From: Solidesulfovibrio sp.
Lineage (GTDB): Bacteria; Desulfobacterota; Desulfovibrionia; Desulfovibrionales; Desulfovibrionaceae
Assembly (NCBI RefSeq): GCF_038562415.1
Contig: NZ_JBCFBA010000015.1
Span: 62,001 to 126,000 of the forward strand
Length of the DNA: 64,000 bases
Direction: 5' to 3'
The position numbers and the translations under genes were made by a program. The notes below the pieces were generated by a model. That model was not told the DNA's origin. It worked only from the letters and a program-made list of their open reading frames with translations, and did no database searches. Each line of letters opens with the position of its first letter. The first letter of the stretch is position 1. This document shows positions 47,878-56,125 of the stretch, piece by piece.

Positions 47878-47884
47878 CGACGCG

Positions 47885-48088
47885 TCAGCCCATGGCGCGC
47901 AGGATGAAGAGGAGCGCCAGGCCGGCCAGCATGGCCGTCATGCCCAGGGTCCGCAGTTCGCGGGGCCGGCGCTCGGACAGGGCGCGCAGGACCGTGGGCA
48001 TTTTTTCGGCCGCCAGGAAATACGGCAGCCCCTCGAGAATGAAGGCCAGGCCCAGGGCCGTGAGAAAAAGCTTCCAGTCGAAGTGCAT
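47885..48088 (-). CDS. DUF2065 small membrane protein (YjeT-like)
   Basis: 67 residues. Two membrane helices: FLTALGLAFILEGLPYFLAA and LGMTAMLAGLALLFILRAMG, separated by MPTVLRALSERRPRELR, the DUF2065 pattern. I start at ATG 48088 (MHFDWKLFL), which matches family length, although GGGAG abuts the codon. The alternative ATG at 48118 adds ten residues and has no better site. Function unknown. It converges on ubiE with a 7-bp gap. Confidence 0.75.
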   Translation of the reverse strand: MHFDWKLFLTALGLAFILEGLPYFLAAEKMPTVLRALSERRPRELRTLGMTAMLAGLALLFILRAMG

Positions 48089-48227
48089 CTCCCAACGATA
48101 CGGCCTCGGCCGGAACATGTAAATACGCCCGTCTTGCCGGCCGGCCCGCTTTGCGCTATCGGGCGATCGGGGCCTTCCCCACACCGCTTCCGGAGCCTTC
48201 CCCTTTCCCGTAAAAGGAGCCTTTCCA

Positions 48228-49541
48228 TTGATCCAATTCGAGGACATCCGCGCGAAAAACGCGCCCATGGCCGTCATCGGCCTCGGCTATGTCGGCCTGC
48301 CCCTGGCCGTGGCCCTGGCCCGGCACTTCGACGTGGTCGGCTTCGACATCAAGCCCGAGCGTATCGAAGAACTGCGAGCGGGCCGCGACAACACCCTGGA
48401 AGTCGACCCGGCCGACCTGGCCGCCGTCTCCATCCGCTACACCGCCGAGGCGGCCGACCTCGCCCCGTGCAAGCTCTTCATCGTGGCCGTGCCCACGCCG
48501 ATAAACGCCAACCGCGTGCCGGACCTCGGCCCCCTGGTCGGGGCCTCGCGGCTTCTCGCCGGCTATTTGAGCGACGGCTGCGTGGTGGTCTACGAATCCA
48601 CGGTCTACCCCGGGCTCACCGAGGAAGTCTGCCAGCCCCTGCTGGAAAAAGGCTCGGGACTGTGCGCCGGCAAGGATTTCTTCCTCGGCTACTCCCCGGA
48701 GCGCATCAACCCCGGCGACAAGGTCCACACGCTGCAGACCGTGGTGAAAATCGTCTCCGGCCAGACCCCGGAAGTCACGGACCTGCTGGCCGACGTCTAC
48801 GGCACGGTGGTTACGGCCGGCATCCACAAGGCCCCGTCCATCAAGGTGGCCGAGGCGGCGAAGGTCATCGAAAACACCCAGCGCGACATCAACATCGCGC
48901 TGATGAACGAGTTGTCGCTTATCTGCGAACGCCTGGACATCGACACCGTCGAGGTGCTGCGCGCGGCCGAGACCAAGTGGAACTTCCTGCCCTTCCGCCC
49001 CGGCCTGGTCGGCGGCCACTGCATCGGCGTGGACCCCTACTACCTGCTGTACAAGGCCCAGAGCCTCAACCTGCACCCGCAGGTCATCCCGGCCGGCCGG
49101 CGCATCAACGACTCCATCGGCAAGCACATCGCCGAGGCCACGGTCAAGATGCTCATCCGTTCGGAGTGCCGGGCCTCGTGCGCCCGGGTCGGGGTGCTTG
49201 GGCTGACGTTCAAGGAAAACGTGCCGGACCTGCGCAACACCAAGGTCGTGGATATCGTGCGCGAACTGTGCGAGTTCCGCATCCGGGTCCTCGTCCACGA
49301 CCCCATGGCCGATCCCGAGGAGGCCCGCGAGGAATACAACCTCACGCTGGCCCCGCGCGAGGAACTGCGCGAACTCGACGCGCTGATCGTGGCCGTGGCC
49401 CACGACGCCTTCAAGGCCCTCACCCTGGCCGAACTGGCGACCTGGTTCCGGCCCAGCGCCGAGCCCATCCTGGTGGACGTCAAGGGCCTCTACCACCGCC
49501 AGGCCGCCGAGGCCGCCGGCTTCCGCTACTGGCGGCTCTAG
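48228..49541 (+). CDS. Nucleotide-sugar dehydrogenase (TviB/WbpA/UDP-glucose dehydrogenase family)
   Basis: 437 residues. NAD-dependent oxidation of a UDP-sugar, most like UDP-N-acetylhexosamine 6-dehydrogenases of the Vi/WbpA type. NAD site PMAVIGLGYVGLPLAVALAR; YESTVYPGLTEEVC; FFLGYSPERINPGDK; catalytic Cys in VGGHCIGVDPYYLLYKAQ; VGVLGLTFKENVPDLRN. It begins with TTG at 48228, which has AAAAGGAG 8 nt upstream; no ATG fits the family N-terminus. It probably supplies a uronic sugar for surface glycan. Confidence 0.9.
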   Translation: MIQFEDIRAKNAPMAVIGLGYVGLPLAVALARHFDVVGFDIKPERIEELRAGRDNTLEVDPADLAAVSIRYTAEAADLAPCKLFIVAVPTPINANRVPDLGPLVGASRLLAGYLSDGCVVVYESTVYPGLTEEVCQPLLEKGSGLCAGKDFFLGYSPERINPGDKVHTLQTVVKIVSGQTPEVTDLLADVYGTVVTAGIHKAPSIKVAEAAKVIENTQRDINIALMNELSLICERLDIDTVEVLRAAETKWNFLPFRPGLVGGHCIGVDPYYLLYKAQSLNLHPQVIPAGRRINDSIGKHIAEATVKMLIRSECRASCARVGVLGLTFKENVPDLRNTKVVDIVRELCEFRIRVLVHDPMADPEEAREEYNLTLAPREELRELDALIVAVAHDAFKALTLAELATWFRPSAEPILVDVKGLYHRQAAEAAGFRYWRL

Positions 49542-49558
49542 CCGTCTTTCGACGCACC

Positions 49559-50368
49559 ATGAGCGAATCCGACGCAACACCCGCCGCACCGACGCCTCCG
49601 GGCGCCAGCCCCCGGGACGGGAGGTCCAGGAGGGACAGTGTCCCTCCTGGCCGCCGGAGGCATCTTCTCTTCGCCCTCGCCACGGCCAGGGAATACGCCG
49701 CCGCCTTCGGCCCCCTGGGCGCGCCGGCCGCCCCGCCGCCCGGGCAGGCCGTGGCCTGGGGCCGGGGGGGCCTCGACTGCCTGCTCCTCGTGACCGGCGT
49801 CGGGCCGGTGGCCGCCGCCCTGACCGTGGGCCGCGTACTGGGCCGGTTCGAGGGGGATATCGGCGGCGTGGTCAACAGCGGCATCGCCGGCGGCTACGAC
49901 CTGGCCGCGACACCGCTGGCCTCCCTGGTGGCGGCCACCAGCGAAGCCCTGCCCGAATACGGCATCCGCACCGGCGCCGGCACGGACAGCGCCGGCCTGG
50001 CCTTTCCCCAACTGTGCCCGGCGGGCGCCCCGGTCTTCGACCGCCTGCCCCTCGATCCGGCCGCCGCCGTCGCGGCCATGGGGCTTGCCCCGCCGCCCGG
50101 CGTCATCCCCGGCCCGGCCGTGACCGTGGCCGGCGTTTCGGGCGATCCCGACCGGGCGGCCATCCTGTGCCGCAAATACCGGGCCCGAAGCGAATCCATG
50201 GAAGGCTTCGCCGTGGCCCTGGCCGCCGCCGCCGCCGGGCTGCCCTTCCTGGAACTGCGCGCCATTTCCAACCGGGTCGGCTGCCGGCCGCCCGAGGCCT
50301 GGGACCTGCCCGGGGCGCTGGCCGCCCTGGGCCGGGCCGTGGCCGGACTTTTTCCCAAGCGAGGCTGA
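49559..50368 (+). CDS. mqnB: Futalosine hydrolase, with a REP-derived N-terminal extension
   Basis: 269 residues. Splits futalosine to hypoxanthine and dehypoxanthine futalosine in the menaquinone route. The purine nucleoside phosphorylase-like core starts at HLLFALATAREYAAAFG (about residue 35) and includes LLVTGVGPVAAALT, VVNSGIAGGYD and ARSESMEGFAVALAAA. The first 34 residues are Pro/Arg/Ser-rich. Codons about 21-36 are encoded by a palindromic repeat (49620-49666), so the extension probably came from repeat insertion. ATG 49559 is the only start in frame that I see, with a poor ribosome-binding site. It precedes mqnD by 4 bp. Confidence 0.87.
   Translation: MSESDATPAAPTPPGASPRDGRSRRDSVPPGRRRHLLFALATAREYAAAFGPLGAPAAPPPGQAVAWGRGGLDCLLLVTGVGPVAAALTVGRVLGRFEGDIGGVVNSGIAGGYDLAATPLASLVAATSEALPEYGIRTGAGTDSAGLAFPQLCPAGAPVFDRLPLDPAAAVAAMGLAPPPGVIPGPAVTVAGVSGDPDRAAILCRKYRARSESMEGFAVALAAAAAGLPFLELRAISNRVGCRPPEAWDLPGALAALGRAVAGLFPKRG
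49620..49666. repeat. REP-like palindromic element B, inside the mqnB frame
   Basis: CCAGGAGGGACA, one base, TGTCCCTCCTGG: a perfect 12-bp stem. The outer flanks GAGGT and CCGCCGGAGGC match element A exactly. The inner three base pairs differ from element A on both arms in a compensating way. It is read in frame as part of mqnB. Confidence 0.8.
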
Positions 50369-50372
50369 CACC

Positions 50373-51239
50373 ATGTCCGACGTCATCACCGTGGCCATTT
50401 CCCCCTGCCCCAACGACGTGGTCATTTTCGGGGCCTGGCTCCTCGGCCTGGTCGGCCTGCCCGACGCCCGGGCCGCCTTCGCCTTCGAGGACGTGGAAAC
50501 CCTCAACGAGGCGGCCATGGCCGGCGCCTACGACGTGGTCAAGGTCTCGGCGGCCATGGCCGCGCCGCTGGCCGAAACCTACGACGTCCTGCCCTCGGGC
50601 GCGGCCTTCGGCTTCGGCGCCGGGCCGAAGCTGGTCGTGGCCCGGGATTTCTCCGGCCGGCCCGGCACGGTCGCCGTGCCCGGGCTTCGCACCACGGCGG
50701 CCACGCTGTTGCGCGCCGCCCTGGCCGAGGACCACGGCCGGGCCGACCTGCCCCCGCCCGACGCAACCTTCGTGCCCGTGCGCTACGACGCCATCGTGGC
50801 GGCGGTGCAGGATGGCCGGGCTCAGGCGGGGCTTCTTATCCACGAAACGGCCCTGGCCGCCGCCGGCCACGGCCTGCGCCTGGTCCTGGACATGGGCCGG
50901 TGGTGGCAACAGCGCGTGCCGGCCTCGCCCGTGCCGCTGGGCGTGATCCTGGCCAAAAAGAGTCTGGGGCCGGCCCGCGTGGCCGCCGTGGCCGAGGTGC
51001 TGCGGGCAAGCCTGGCCGCCGCCCGGGAGAAACCTGGCGAAGTGGCGCCCCTGGCCAGGCTGCTGGCCCGCGAAAAGGACCGGGCCGTCATCGAGGCCCA
51101 TATCGCGGCCTATGTCGGGGAGCTGAGCGTCGAGATGGGCGAAACGGGTCGCCTGGCCCTGGCGCAACTCGAAAAGCTGGCCCGGCACGGCCGTTTCCCG
51201 GCCGCCCCCCCCTTGCCAGCCCGGGACATTAGCTGTTAA
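50373..51239 (+). CDS. mqnD: 1,4-dihydroxy-6-naphthoate synthase
   Basis: 288 residues. Converts cyclic dehypoxanthine futalosine to 1,4-dihydroxy-6-naphthoate in the futalosine route. The family signature SPCPNDVVIF is at residues 10-19. Then VETLNEAAMAGAYDVVKVSA, the GPKLVVARDF strand and LIHETAL follow, in the periplasmic binding-protein-like fold. A fold-conserved GRWW and the C-terminal helices complete it. It lies between mqnB and a polyprenyl synthase, all within a few bases, so they form an operon. mqnA and mqnC are not in the window. Confidence 0.92.
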   Translation: MSDVITVAISPCPNDVVIFGAWLLGLVGLPDARAAFAFEDVETLNEAAMAGAYDVVKVSAAMAAPLAETYDVLPSGAAFGFGAGPKLVVARDFSGRPGTVAVPGLRTTAATLLRAALAEDHGRADLPPPDATFVPVRYDAIVAAVQDGRAQAGLLIHETALAAAGHGLRLVLDMGRWWQQRVPASPVPLGVILAKKSLGPARVAAVAEVLRASLAAAREKPGEVAPLARLLAREKDRAVIEAHIAAYVGELSVEMGETGRLALAQLEKLARHGRFPAAPPLPARDISC

Positions 51240-51249
51240 ACGCCAGCGG

Positions 51250-52218
51250 ATGAGCGATTTCGCGGACATTTTATCTCGGGAAGTCCCGGCCATCAACGAC
51301 TACCTGGAGGAAAAGGCCGCCACCCTTTCCCCCCTGGTCCAGCCGGTGGTGCGCCATGTGCTGTTGGCCGGCGGCAAGCGCCTGCGTCCGCTGCTCACGA
51401 TCCTCGTGGCCAGGGCTCTGGGCTACCGCGGCGACGACGTCTATCCCCTGGCCTGCTCCCTGGAATTCCTGCATTCCGCCACGCTGCTCCACGACGACAT
51501 CGTCGACGGCGCGCCGCTTCGCCGGGGCCGCGAATCCGCCCATGTGCGCTTCGGCTCCACCCACACCATCCTGGCCGGCGACGTGCTGCTGGCCCTGGCC
51601 AACCGCACCGTGGCCGAATACGACAACCCGCAGCTGACCCGCATCCTGTCCGAGGCGCTGCTCCAGACCGCCACCGGCGAGATTCTCGAAATCGCCCACC
51701 TGCGCGACGTGGACCTGCCGCTGCAAACCTATCTTTCCATCATCACCGGCAAGACCGCCTACCTGCTGCAGGCGGCCTGCCAATGCGGCGCGGTCCTGGC
51801 CGGCGCGGACGAGACCCGTTGCGAAGCGGCCCAGAGCCTCGGCGTCAACTGCGGCATCGCCTTTCAGCTCGTGGACGACGCCCTGGACTACACCTCCCCG
51901 GCCGCCGTTTCCGGCAAGCCCACCGGCGGCGACCTCAAGGAAGGCAAGGTCACCCTGCCGCTGATCCTCTACCTGGCCGAACTGCCCTTCGACGCCCGCC
52001 GCCGCCTGGCCGAGGACTTCCGCCAGGACCAGCTTTCCGCCGAGGACATCGAATATTTGCGCGGCAACATCGTCGCCGGCGGGCACGCCGAGAAGACCCG
52101 GGAAATGGCCGCCGCGTACCTGGAGAAAGCGCAAACCGCCCTGGCCCACTTTCCGCCCTCGCCCGAGGCCGAGCTGATCGGCCAGGTGCTGGCGCCCATG
52201 CTCGCCCGGGACAAATAG
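51250..52218 (+). CDS. Long-chain polyprenyl diphosphate synthase
   Basis: 322 residues. Builds the isoprenoid tail of menaquinone by head-to-tail condensation of IPP. First aspartate-rich motif LLHDDIVDGAPLRRG, second motif QLVDDALDYTSP, with GGKRLRPLL at the N-terminus and KLTLP-like GKVTLPLIL. Two residues upstream of the first DDxxD motif are small, consistent with a long-chain (C30-C40) product, but chain length is not certain. It is 10 bp after mqnD and probably the final gene of the menaquinone operon. Confidence 0.9.
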   Translation: MSDFADILSREVPAINDYLEEKAATLSPLVQPVVRHVLLAGGKRLRPLLTILVARALGYRGDDVYPLACSLEFLHSATLLHDDIVDGAPLRRGRESAHVRFGSTHTILAGDVLLALANRTVAEYDNPQLTRILSEALLQTATGEILEIAHLRDVDLPLQTYLSIITGKTAYLLQAACQCGAVLAGADETRCEAAQSLGVNCGIAFQLVDDALDYTSPAAVSGKPTGGDLKEGKVTLPLILYLAELPFDARRRLAEDFRQDQLSAEDIEYLRGNIVAGGHAEKTREMAAAYLEKAQTALAHFPPSPEAELIGQVLAPMLARDK

Positions 52219-52278
52219 GCCGGCCACGCCGGCGGCTGGCCGGCTACACCTCGCACCACTACCAGGATAGGAACCGCC

Positions 52279-55275
52279 ATGCTCACACGCCTCGCCGTGG
52301 GCCTTCGCCCAAGCGTGACCGACGTCGTCGGCCAGCGCGTCGCCGCCAAGATCGAAAGCGAACTCCACCTGCCCGTGCGCTGGGTGCGCATCGTCAAAAT
52401 CTTCACCATCGACGGCCTGTCCGCCGACGAGGTGGACACCCTGGCCGCCGCCGGCGTGCTCCACGACCCCGTGGTCCAGGAGGCGTCCCTGGCGCCCCTT
52501 TCCCCGGGCGGCGCCGAGACGGACTGGGTGGTCGAAATCGCCTTCCGGCCCGGCGTGACCGACAACGAGGGCCGCACCGCCCGCGACACCGTGGCCCTGG
52601 CCCTGGGGCTCTCCGAGGCCCGCCGCCGGGAACTGGCCGTCTACACCGCCGGCCAGTACCACATCGCGGGACTCCCCGACGCGGCCGCCGCCCGGCGCGT
52701 GGCCGTGGACCTTTTGGGCAACGACCTGCTCCAGCGCCACGAGATCGCCTCGGGCGAGGCCTGGCGGGCCGCGCCCGGCTTTTCGCCCAAGGCGGCCAAG
52801 GTCACCGGCCAGGCCAGTTCCAAGGTCGAGACGCCGGACCTGTTCAACATGCTCGAGGACCAGATGCTGGCCCTCGGGCGCGAGCGGACCCTGGCCCTGG
52901 CCCTGCCCGAATGGTGGGCCATCCGCGAATATTTCGGCCGGCCGGGCTTCAAGATGCGCCGGGTGGTCTGGGGGCTCATCCACAACCCCACGGACGTGGA
53001 GCTCGAATGCATCGCCCAGACCTGGTCCGAGCACTGCAAGCACAAGATCTTCAACGCCGTCATCGACTACCGCGACGAGGAAGCCGGCACGGACGAGGTC
53101 GTCGAGAGCCTGTACAAGACCTTCATTCAAGGCTCCACCCGGGACATCCGCCAGGCCCTGGGCAAGGACGACTTCTGCCTGTCGGTTTTTTCCGACAACG
53201 CCGGCGTGGTGCGCTTCACCGACGAGCTGCACCTGTGCATCAAGGTCGAGACCCACAACAGCCCTTCGGCCCTGGACCCCTACGGCGGGGCGCTGACCGG
53301 CATCGTCGGCGTCAACCGCGACCCCATGGGCACGGGCATGGGCGCCAACCTGTTATGCAACACCGACGTGTTCTGCTTTGCCTCGCCCTTTTTCGAGGGC
53401 CAGCTGCCGCCGCGCCTGCTCCACCCCCGCCGGGTGTTCGAGGGCGTACGCGAGGGCGTGGAGCACGGCGGCAACAAGTCCGGCGTGCCCACGGTCAACG
53501 GCTCCCTCGTCTTCGACGAACGGTTCCTGGGCAAGCCGCTGGTTTTTTGCGGCACGGTGGGCACGCTGCCGGCGACCCTCGGCGGTAAGCCGAGCCACGA
53601 GAAAAAGGCCCTGCCCGGGGACTACATCGTCATGGTCGGCGGCCGGGTGGGCAAGGACGGCATCCACGGCGCGACCTTCTCCTCCGAGGAGCTCCACGAG
53701 GGCTCCCCGGCCACGGCCGTGCAGATCGGCGACCCCATCACCCAGCGCCGCATGTACGACTTCCTCATGCGCGCCCGGGATCTCGGCCTCTATCACGCCA
53801 TCACGGACAACGGCGCCGGCGGGCTGTCGAGTTCCGTCGGCGAAATGGCCCGGGACAGCGGCGGCTGCGAACTGCACCTGGACCGGGTGCCGCTCAAATA
53901 CGACGGCCTGGCCCCCTGGGAGATCCTCACCTCCGAGGCCCAGGAGCGCATGACCGTGGCCGTGCCGCCCGAGCACATCCCGGCTTTCATGAAGCTTTCC
54001 CGGGAAATGGGCGTCGAGTCCACGGAACTGGGGCTTTTCACCAATTCGGGCTACCTGCGCGTGCATTACGGCAACCGCACGGTGGCCTACATCGACATGG
54101 ACTTCCTGCACGACGGCACGCCGCGCATGCGCCTGGCCGCCACCTGGAAGCGCCCGGCCATCGCCCACACCGAACCGGTCCTGCCGGCCGGCGGGCATGG
54201 TCCCCTGCTGCGGCGCATGCTCTCGCGCCTCAACATCTGCAGCAAGGAATACGTGGTGCGCCAGTACGACCACGAGGTCAAGGGCGGCTCGGCGGTCAAG
54301 CCCTTGTGCGGCGTGCGCCGCGACGGCCCGTCCGACGCCGGCGTACTGCGGCCCGACCTCTCCCGGCCCGAGGGCGTGGCGCTGTCCCACGGCATCTGCC
54401 CGCGCTACTCCGACATCGACACCTACTGGATGATGGCCGCGGCCATCGACGAGGCCGTGCGCGGCGCCGTGGCCGTGGGCGCCGACCCCGCCCGCCTGGC
54501 CGGCGTGGACAACTTCTGCTGGTGCGACCCCGTGGAATCCGAAAAGACCCCCGACGGCCGCTACAAGCTGGCCCAACTGGTGCGGGCCAACAAGGCCCTG
54601 GCCCATTTCTGCCGGGCCTTCAGGGTCCCCTGCGTCTCGGGCAAGGATTCCATGAAAAACGACTACTCCGGCGGCGGGGCCAAGATCTCCATCCCGCCCA
54701 CGGTGCTTTTTTCCGTCATGGGCTTCGTGCCGGACGTGGCCCGGGTCGTGACCTCCGACTTCAAGGCCCCGGGCGAGCTGGTCTACGTACTCGGCGTCAC
54801 CCGGGCCGAGCTCGGCGCCTCGGAGCTGGCCGGCGAACTGGGCTTCACCTCGCCCGACGTGCCCCAGGTCGAGGCCGTGCCGGCCCGGGAGCGCTACCGC
54901 AGCCTCCACGCCGCCATCCGCCAGGGGCTGGTGACCGCCTGCCACGACTGCTCCGACGGCGGCCTGGCCGTGGCCCTGGCCGAGATGGCCCTGGGCGGGC
55001 GCCTGAGCGCCGACCTGGACCTGGCCGCCGCCCCGGTCGCGCCGGGGCTGTCCGACCTGGAGCTTTTGTACAGCGAATCCCAAAGCCGGCTGGTGGTCAC
55101 GGTGGCGCCGCAGCACCGGGCCGCCTTCGAGGCCCTGTTCGCCGGCCAGGCGGTCGGGCTCCTCGGGGCCGTGACCGACGGCGACGTGCTCATCCTGCGC
55201 CGGGGCGACGCCATCCTGTGCGCCGAGACACCCGAGGCCCTGGCCCAGGCCTTCAAGTCCACCCTCGACTGGTAA
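52279..55275 (+). CDS. purL: Phosphoribosylformylglycinamidine synthase, PurS-PurL fusion without glutaminase
   Basis: 998 residues. ATP-dependent FGAM synthesis in purine biosynthesis. An N-terminal PurS-like region (about 1-170) is followed by the PurL core with TWSEHCKHKIFNAVIDYRD, CIKVETHNSPSALDPYGGAL, DNGAGGLSSSVGEMARDSGG and the second half GKDSMKNDYSGGG and CHDCSDGGLAVALAEM. It ends after the second ATP-binding half. There is no C-terminal class I glutamine amidotransferase domain, so a separate PurQ elsewhere must supply ammonia. It lies 60 bp after the polyprenyl synthase. Confidence 0.94.
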   Translation: MLTRLAVGLRPSVTDVVGQRVAAKIESELHLPVRWVRIVKIFTIDGLSADEVDTLAAAGVLHDPVVQEASLAPLSPGGAETDWVVEIAFRPGVTDNEGRTARDTVALALGLSEARRRELAVYTAGQYHIAGLPDAAAARRVAVDLLGNDLLQRHEIASGEAWRAAPGFSPKAAKVTGQASSKVETPDLFNMLEDQMLALGRERTLALALPEWWAIREYFGRPGFKMRRVVWGLIHNPTDVELECIAQTWSEHCKHKIFNAVIDYRDEEAGTDEVVESLYKTFIQGSTRDIRQALGKDDFCLSVFSDNAGVVRFTDELHLCIKVETHNSPSALDPYGGALTGIVGVNRDPMGTGMGANLLCNTDVFCFASPFFEGQLPPRLLHPRRVFEGVREGVEHGGNKSGVPTVNGSLVFDERFLGKPLVFCGTVGTLPATLGGKPSHEKKALPGDYIVMVGGRVGKDGIHGATFSSEELHEGSPATAVQIGDPITQRRMYDFLMRARDLGLYHAITDNGAGGLSSSVGEMARDSGGCELHLDRVPLKYDGLAPWEILTSEAQERMTVAVPPEHIPAFMKLSREMGVESTELGLFTNSGYLRVHYGNRTVAYIDMDFLHDGTPRMRLAATWKRPAIAHTEPVLPAGGHGPLLRRMLSRLNICSKEYVVRQYDHEVKGGSAVKPLCGVRRDGPSDAGVLRPDLSRPEGVALSHGICPRYSDIDTYWMMAAAIDEAVRGAVAVGADPARLAGVDNFCWCDPVESEKTPDGRYKLAQLVRANKALAHFCRAFRVPCVSGKDSMKNDYSGGGAKISIPPTVLFSVMGFVPDVARVVTSDFKAPGELVYVLGVTRAELGASELAGELGFTSPDVPQVEAVPARERYRSLHAAIRQGLVTACHDCSDGGLAVALAEMALGGRLSADLDLAAAPVAPGLSDLELLYSESQSRLVVTVAPQHRAAFEALFAGQAVGLLGAVTDGDVLILRRGDAILCAETPEALAQAFKSTLDW

Positions 55276-55305
55276 TGCCCCGGGCCCGCCCGGCCCGCGT
55301 CCCTT

Positions 55306-55345
55306 CCCGGCCGGCGCCCCAAGCGGCGCCGGCCGGGGTCCTTTC
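55306..55345 (+). terminator. Terminator downstream of purL
   Basis: CCCGGCCGGCGCC (55306-55318), 6-nt loop, perfect complement (55325-55337), then GTCCTTT. It begins 31 bp after the purL stop. Confidence 0.75.
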
Positions 55346-55368
55346 CCCCTTCGCGCCCGGCCCAAAGA

Positions 55369-55483
55369 GCATGCCTTCGTCTCGCGGGCCTGCCTCTCGC
55401 CGTGGGCTCCGCCCTGGTTGGCCCCTCCGGTTCCTGCGGCCACCGGGGAACGGCCGCCGCGGGGCAGGCCGTAACCGGCATGC
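55369..55483 (+). ncRNA. Structured RNA candidate in the leader of the cytochrome-chemoreceptor operon
   Basis: GCATGCC (55369-55375) pairs with GGCATGC (55477-55483), and inside it GGCCTGCC (55387-55394) pairs with GGCAGGCC (55463-55470). A small GGGC-TCC-GCCC hairpin (55404-55414), a CCGGT/ACCGG hairpin (55427-55446) and a GGCC/GGCC pairing fill the interior. Unpaired-looking tracts CTCCGCC, GGGGAACGG and GTAACC recall conserved segments of the Moco/Tuco riboswitch class, from memory and unverified. It lies 130 bp before the cytochrome c gene, behind a separate terminator. The rest of 55276-55612 holds the purL terminator and no gene. Confidence 0.4.
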
Positions 55484-55612
55484 CCCGCGCCGAAAAACCG
55501 TCCGCCACGCCGCGACTTCCCGCTTCCCGGGGCGATACCGCCTTGATCGGCCGCAGGAAGTAGGGTAATGGCAACGGCAATTTCCCCCACCCTCAGCAGA
55601 GGAGCCGTGATC

Positions 55613-56119
55613 ATGTCGGTCCGTCGGAGCTCTCTTGTGGCAACCTTTCTGGCTGCGGGCCTGCTGACCTGCCCGCTCGGCTCCGTTTTGGCCCAGCAAA
55701 CCGGTGACTCGACGCCACGGGCGGCCACGCCCGTCGCCTACGTCGGCTCGGCGGCCTGCAAGGACTGCCACGCCAAGGAGTATGAATCCTACTCCAAATA
55801 CTCGAAAAAGGCCCATTCTTCCCAGTCGGTGAAAATCATGGCCCCCAAGCTCACCGCCGAGGAACTGACGGGGTGCTATGCCTGCCATACCACGGGCTAC
55901 GGCCAGCCCGGCGGCTTCGTGAGCTTCGAGAAAACCCCCGAGCTGGCCAATGCCGGCTGCGAGGTCTGCCACGGCCCGGGCGCGGCCCATGTCGATTCCG
56001 GCGGCGACCCGGGGCTGATCAAAAACAAGCTGTCCATGTCCGAGTGCGAGCGCTGCCACAACGCCGAACGGGTGCGCAACTTCAACTTCAAACCCATGCT
56101 CTTCGCCGGGGCGCACTAG
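55613..56119 (+). CDS. Periplasmic tetrahaem cytochrome c (c554-like)
   Basis: 168 residues with a signal peptide ending near LGSVLAQQ, so it is exported and matured in the periplasm. Four CXXCH motifs: CKDCH, CYACH, CEVCH and CERCH. The order and spacing resemble cytochrome c554-like domains (YVGSAACKDCHAKEY). ATG 55613 has GAGGAG 8 nt upstream. It is 6 bp before the haem-c chemoreceptor gene. The two probably form an operon, suggesting the cytochrome exchanges electrons with, or is sensed alongside, that receptor (inference). Confidence 0.9.
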   Translation: MSVRRSSLVATFLAAGLLTCPLGSVLAQQTGDSTPRAATPVAYVGSAACKDCHAKEYESYSKYSKKAHSSQSVKIMAPKLTAEELTGCYACHTTGYGQPGGFVSFEKTPELANAGCEVCHGPGAAHVDSGGDPGLIKNKLSMSECERCHNAERVRNFNFKPMLFAGAH

Positions 56120-56125
56120 GAGGTC

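Noticed and set aside
55369-55483. Cobalamin, c-di-GMP-I or SRP RNA identity for the structured leader
   Set aside because: None of the diagnostic conserved strings (B12 box, GEMM tetraloop-receptor region, SRP GGAAGCAGCC-type apical loop) is present on either strand.
53353-55728. 791-codon open frame on the minus strand
   Set aside because: Antisense to purL; composition typical of a shadow frame.
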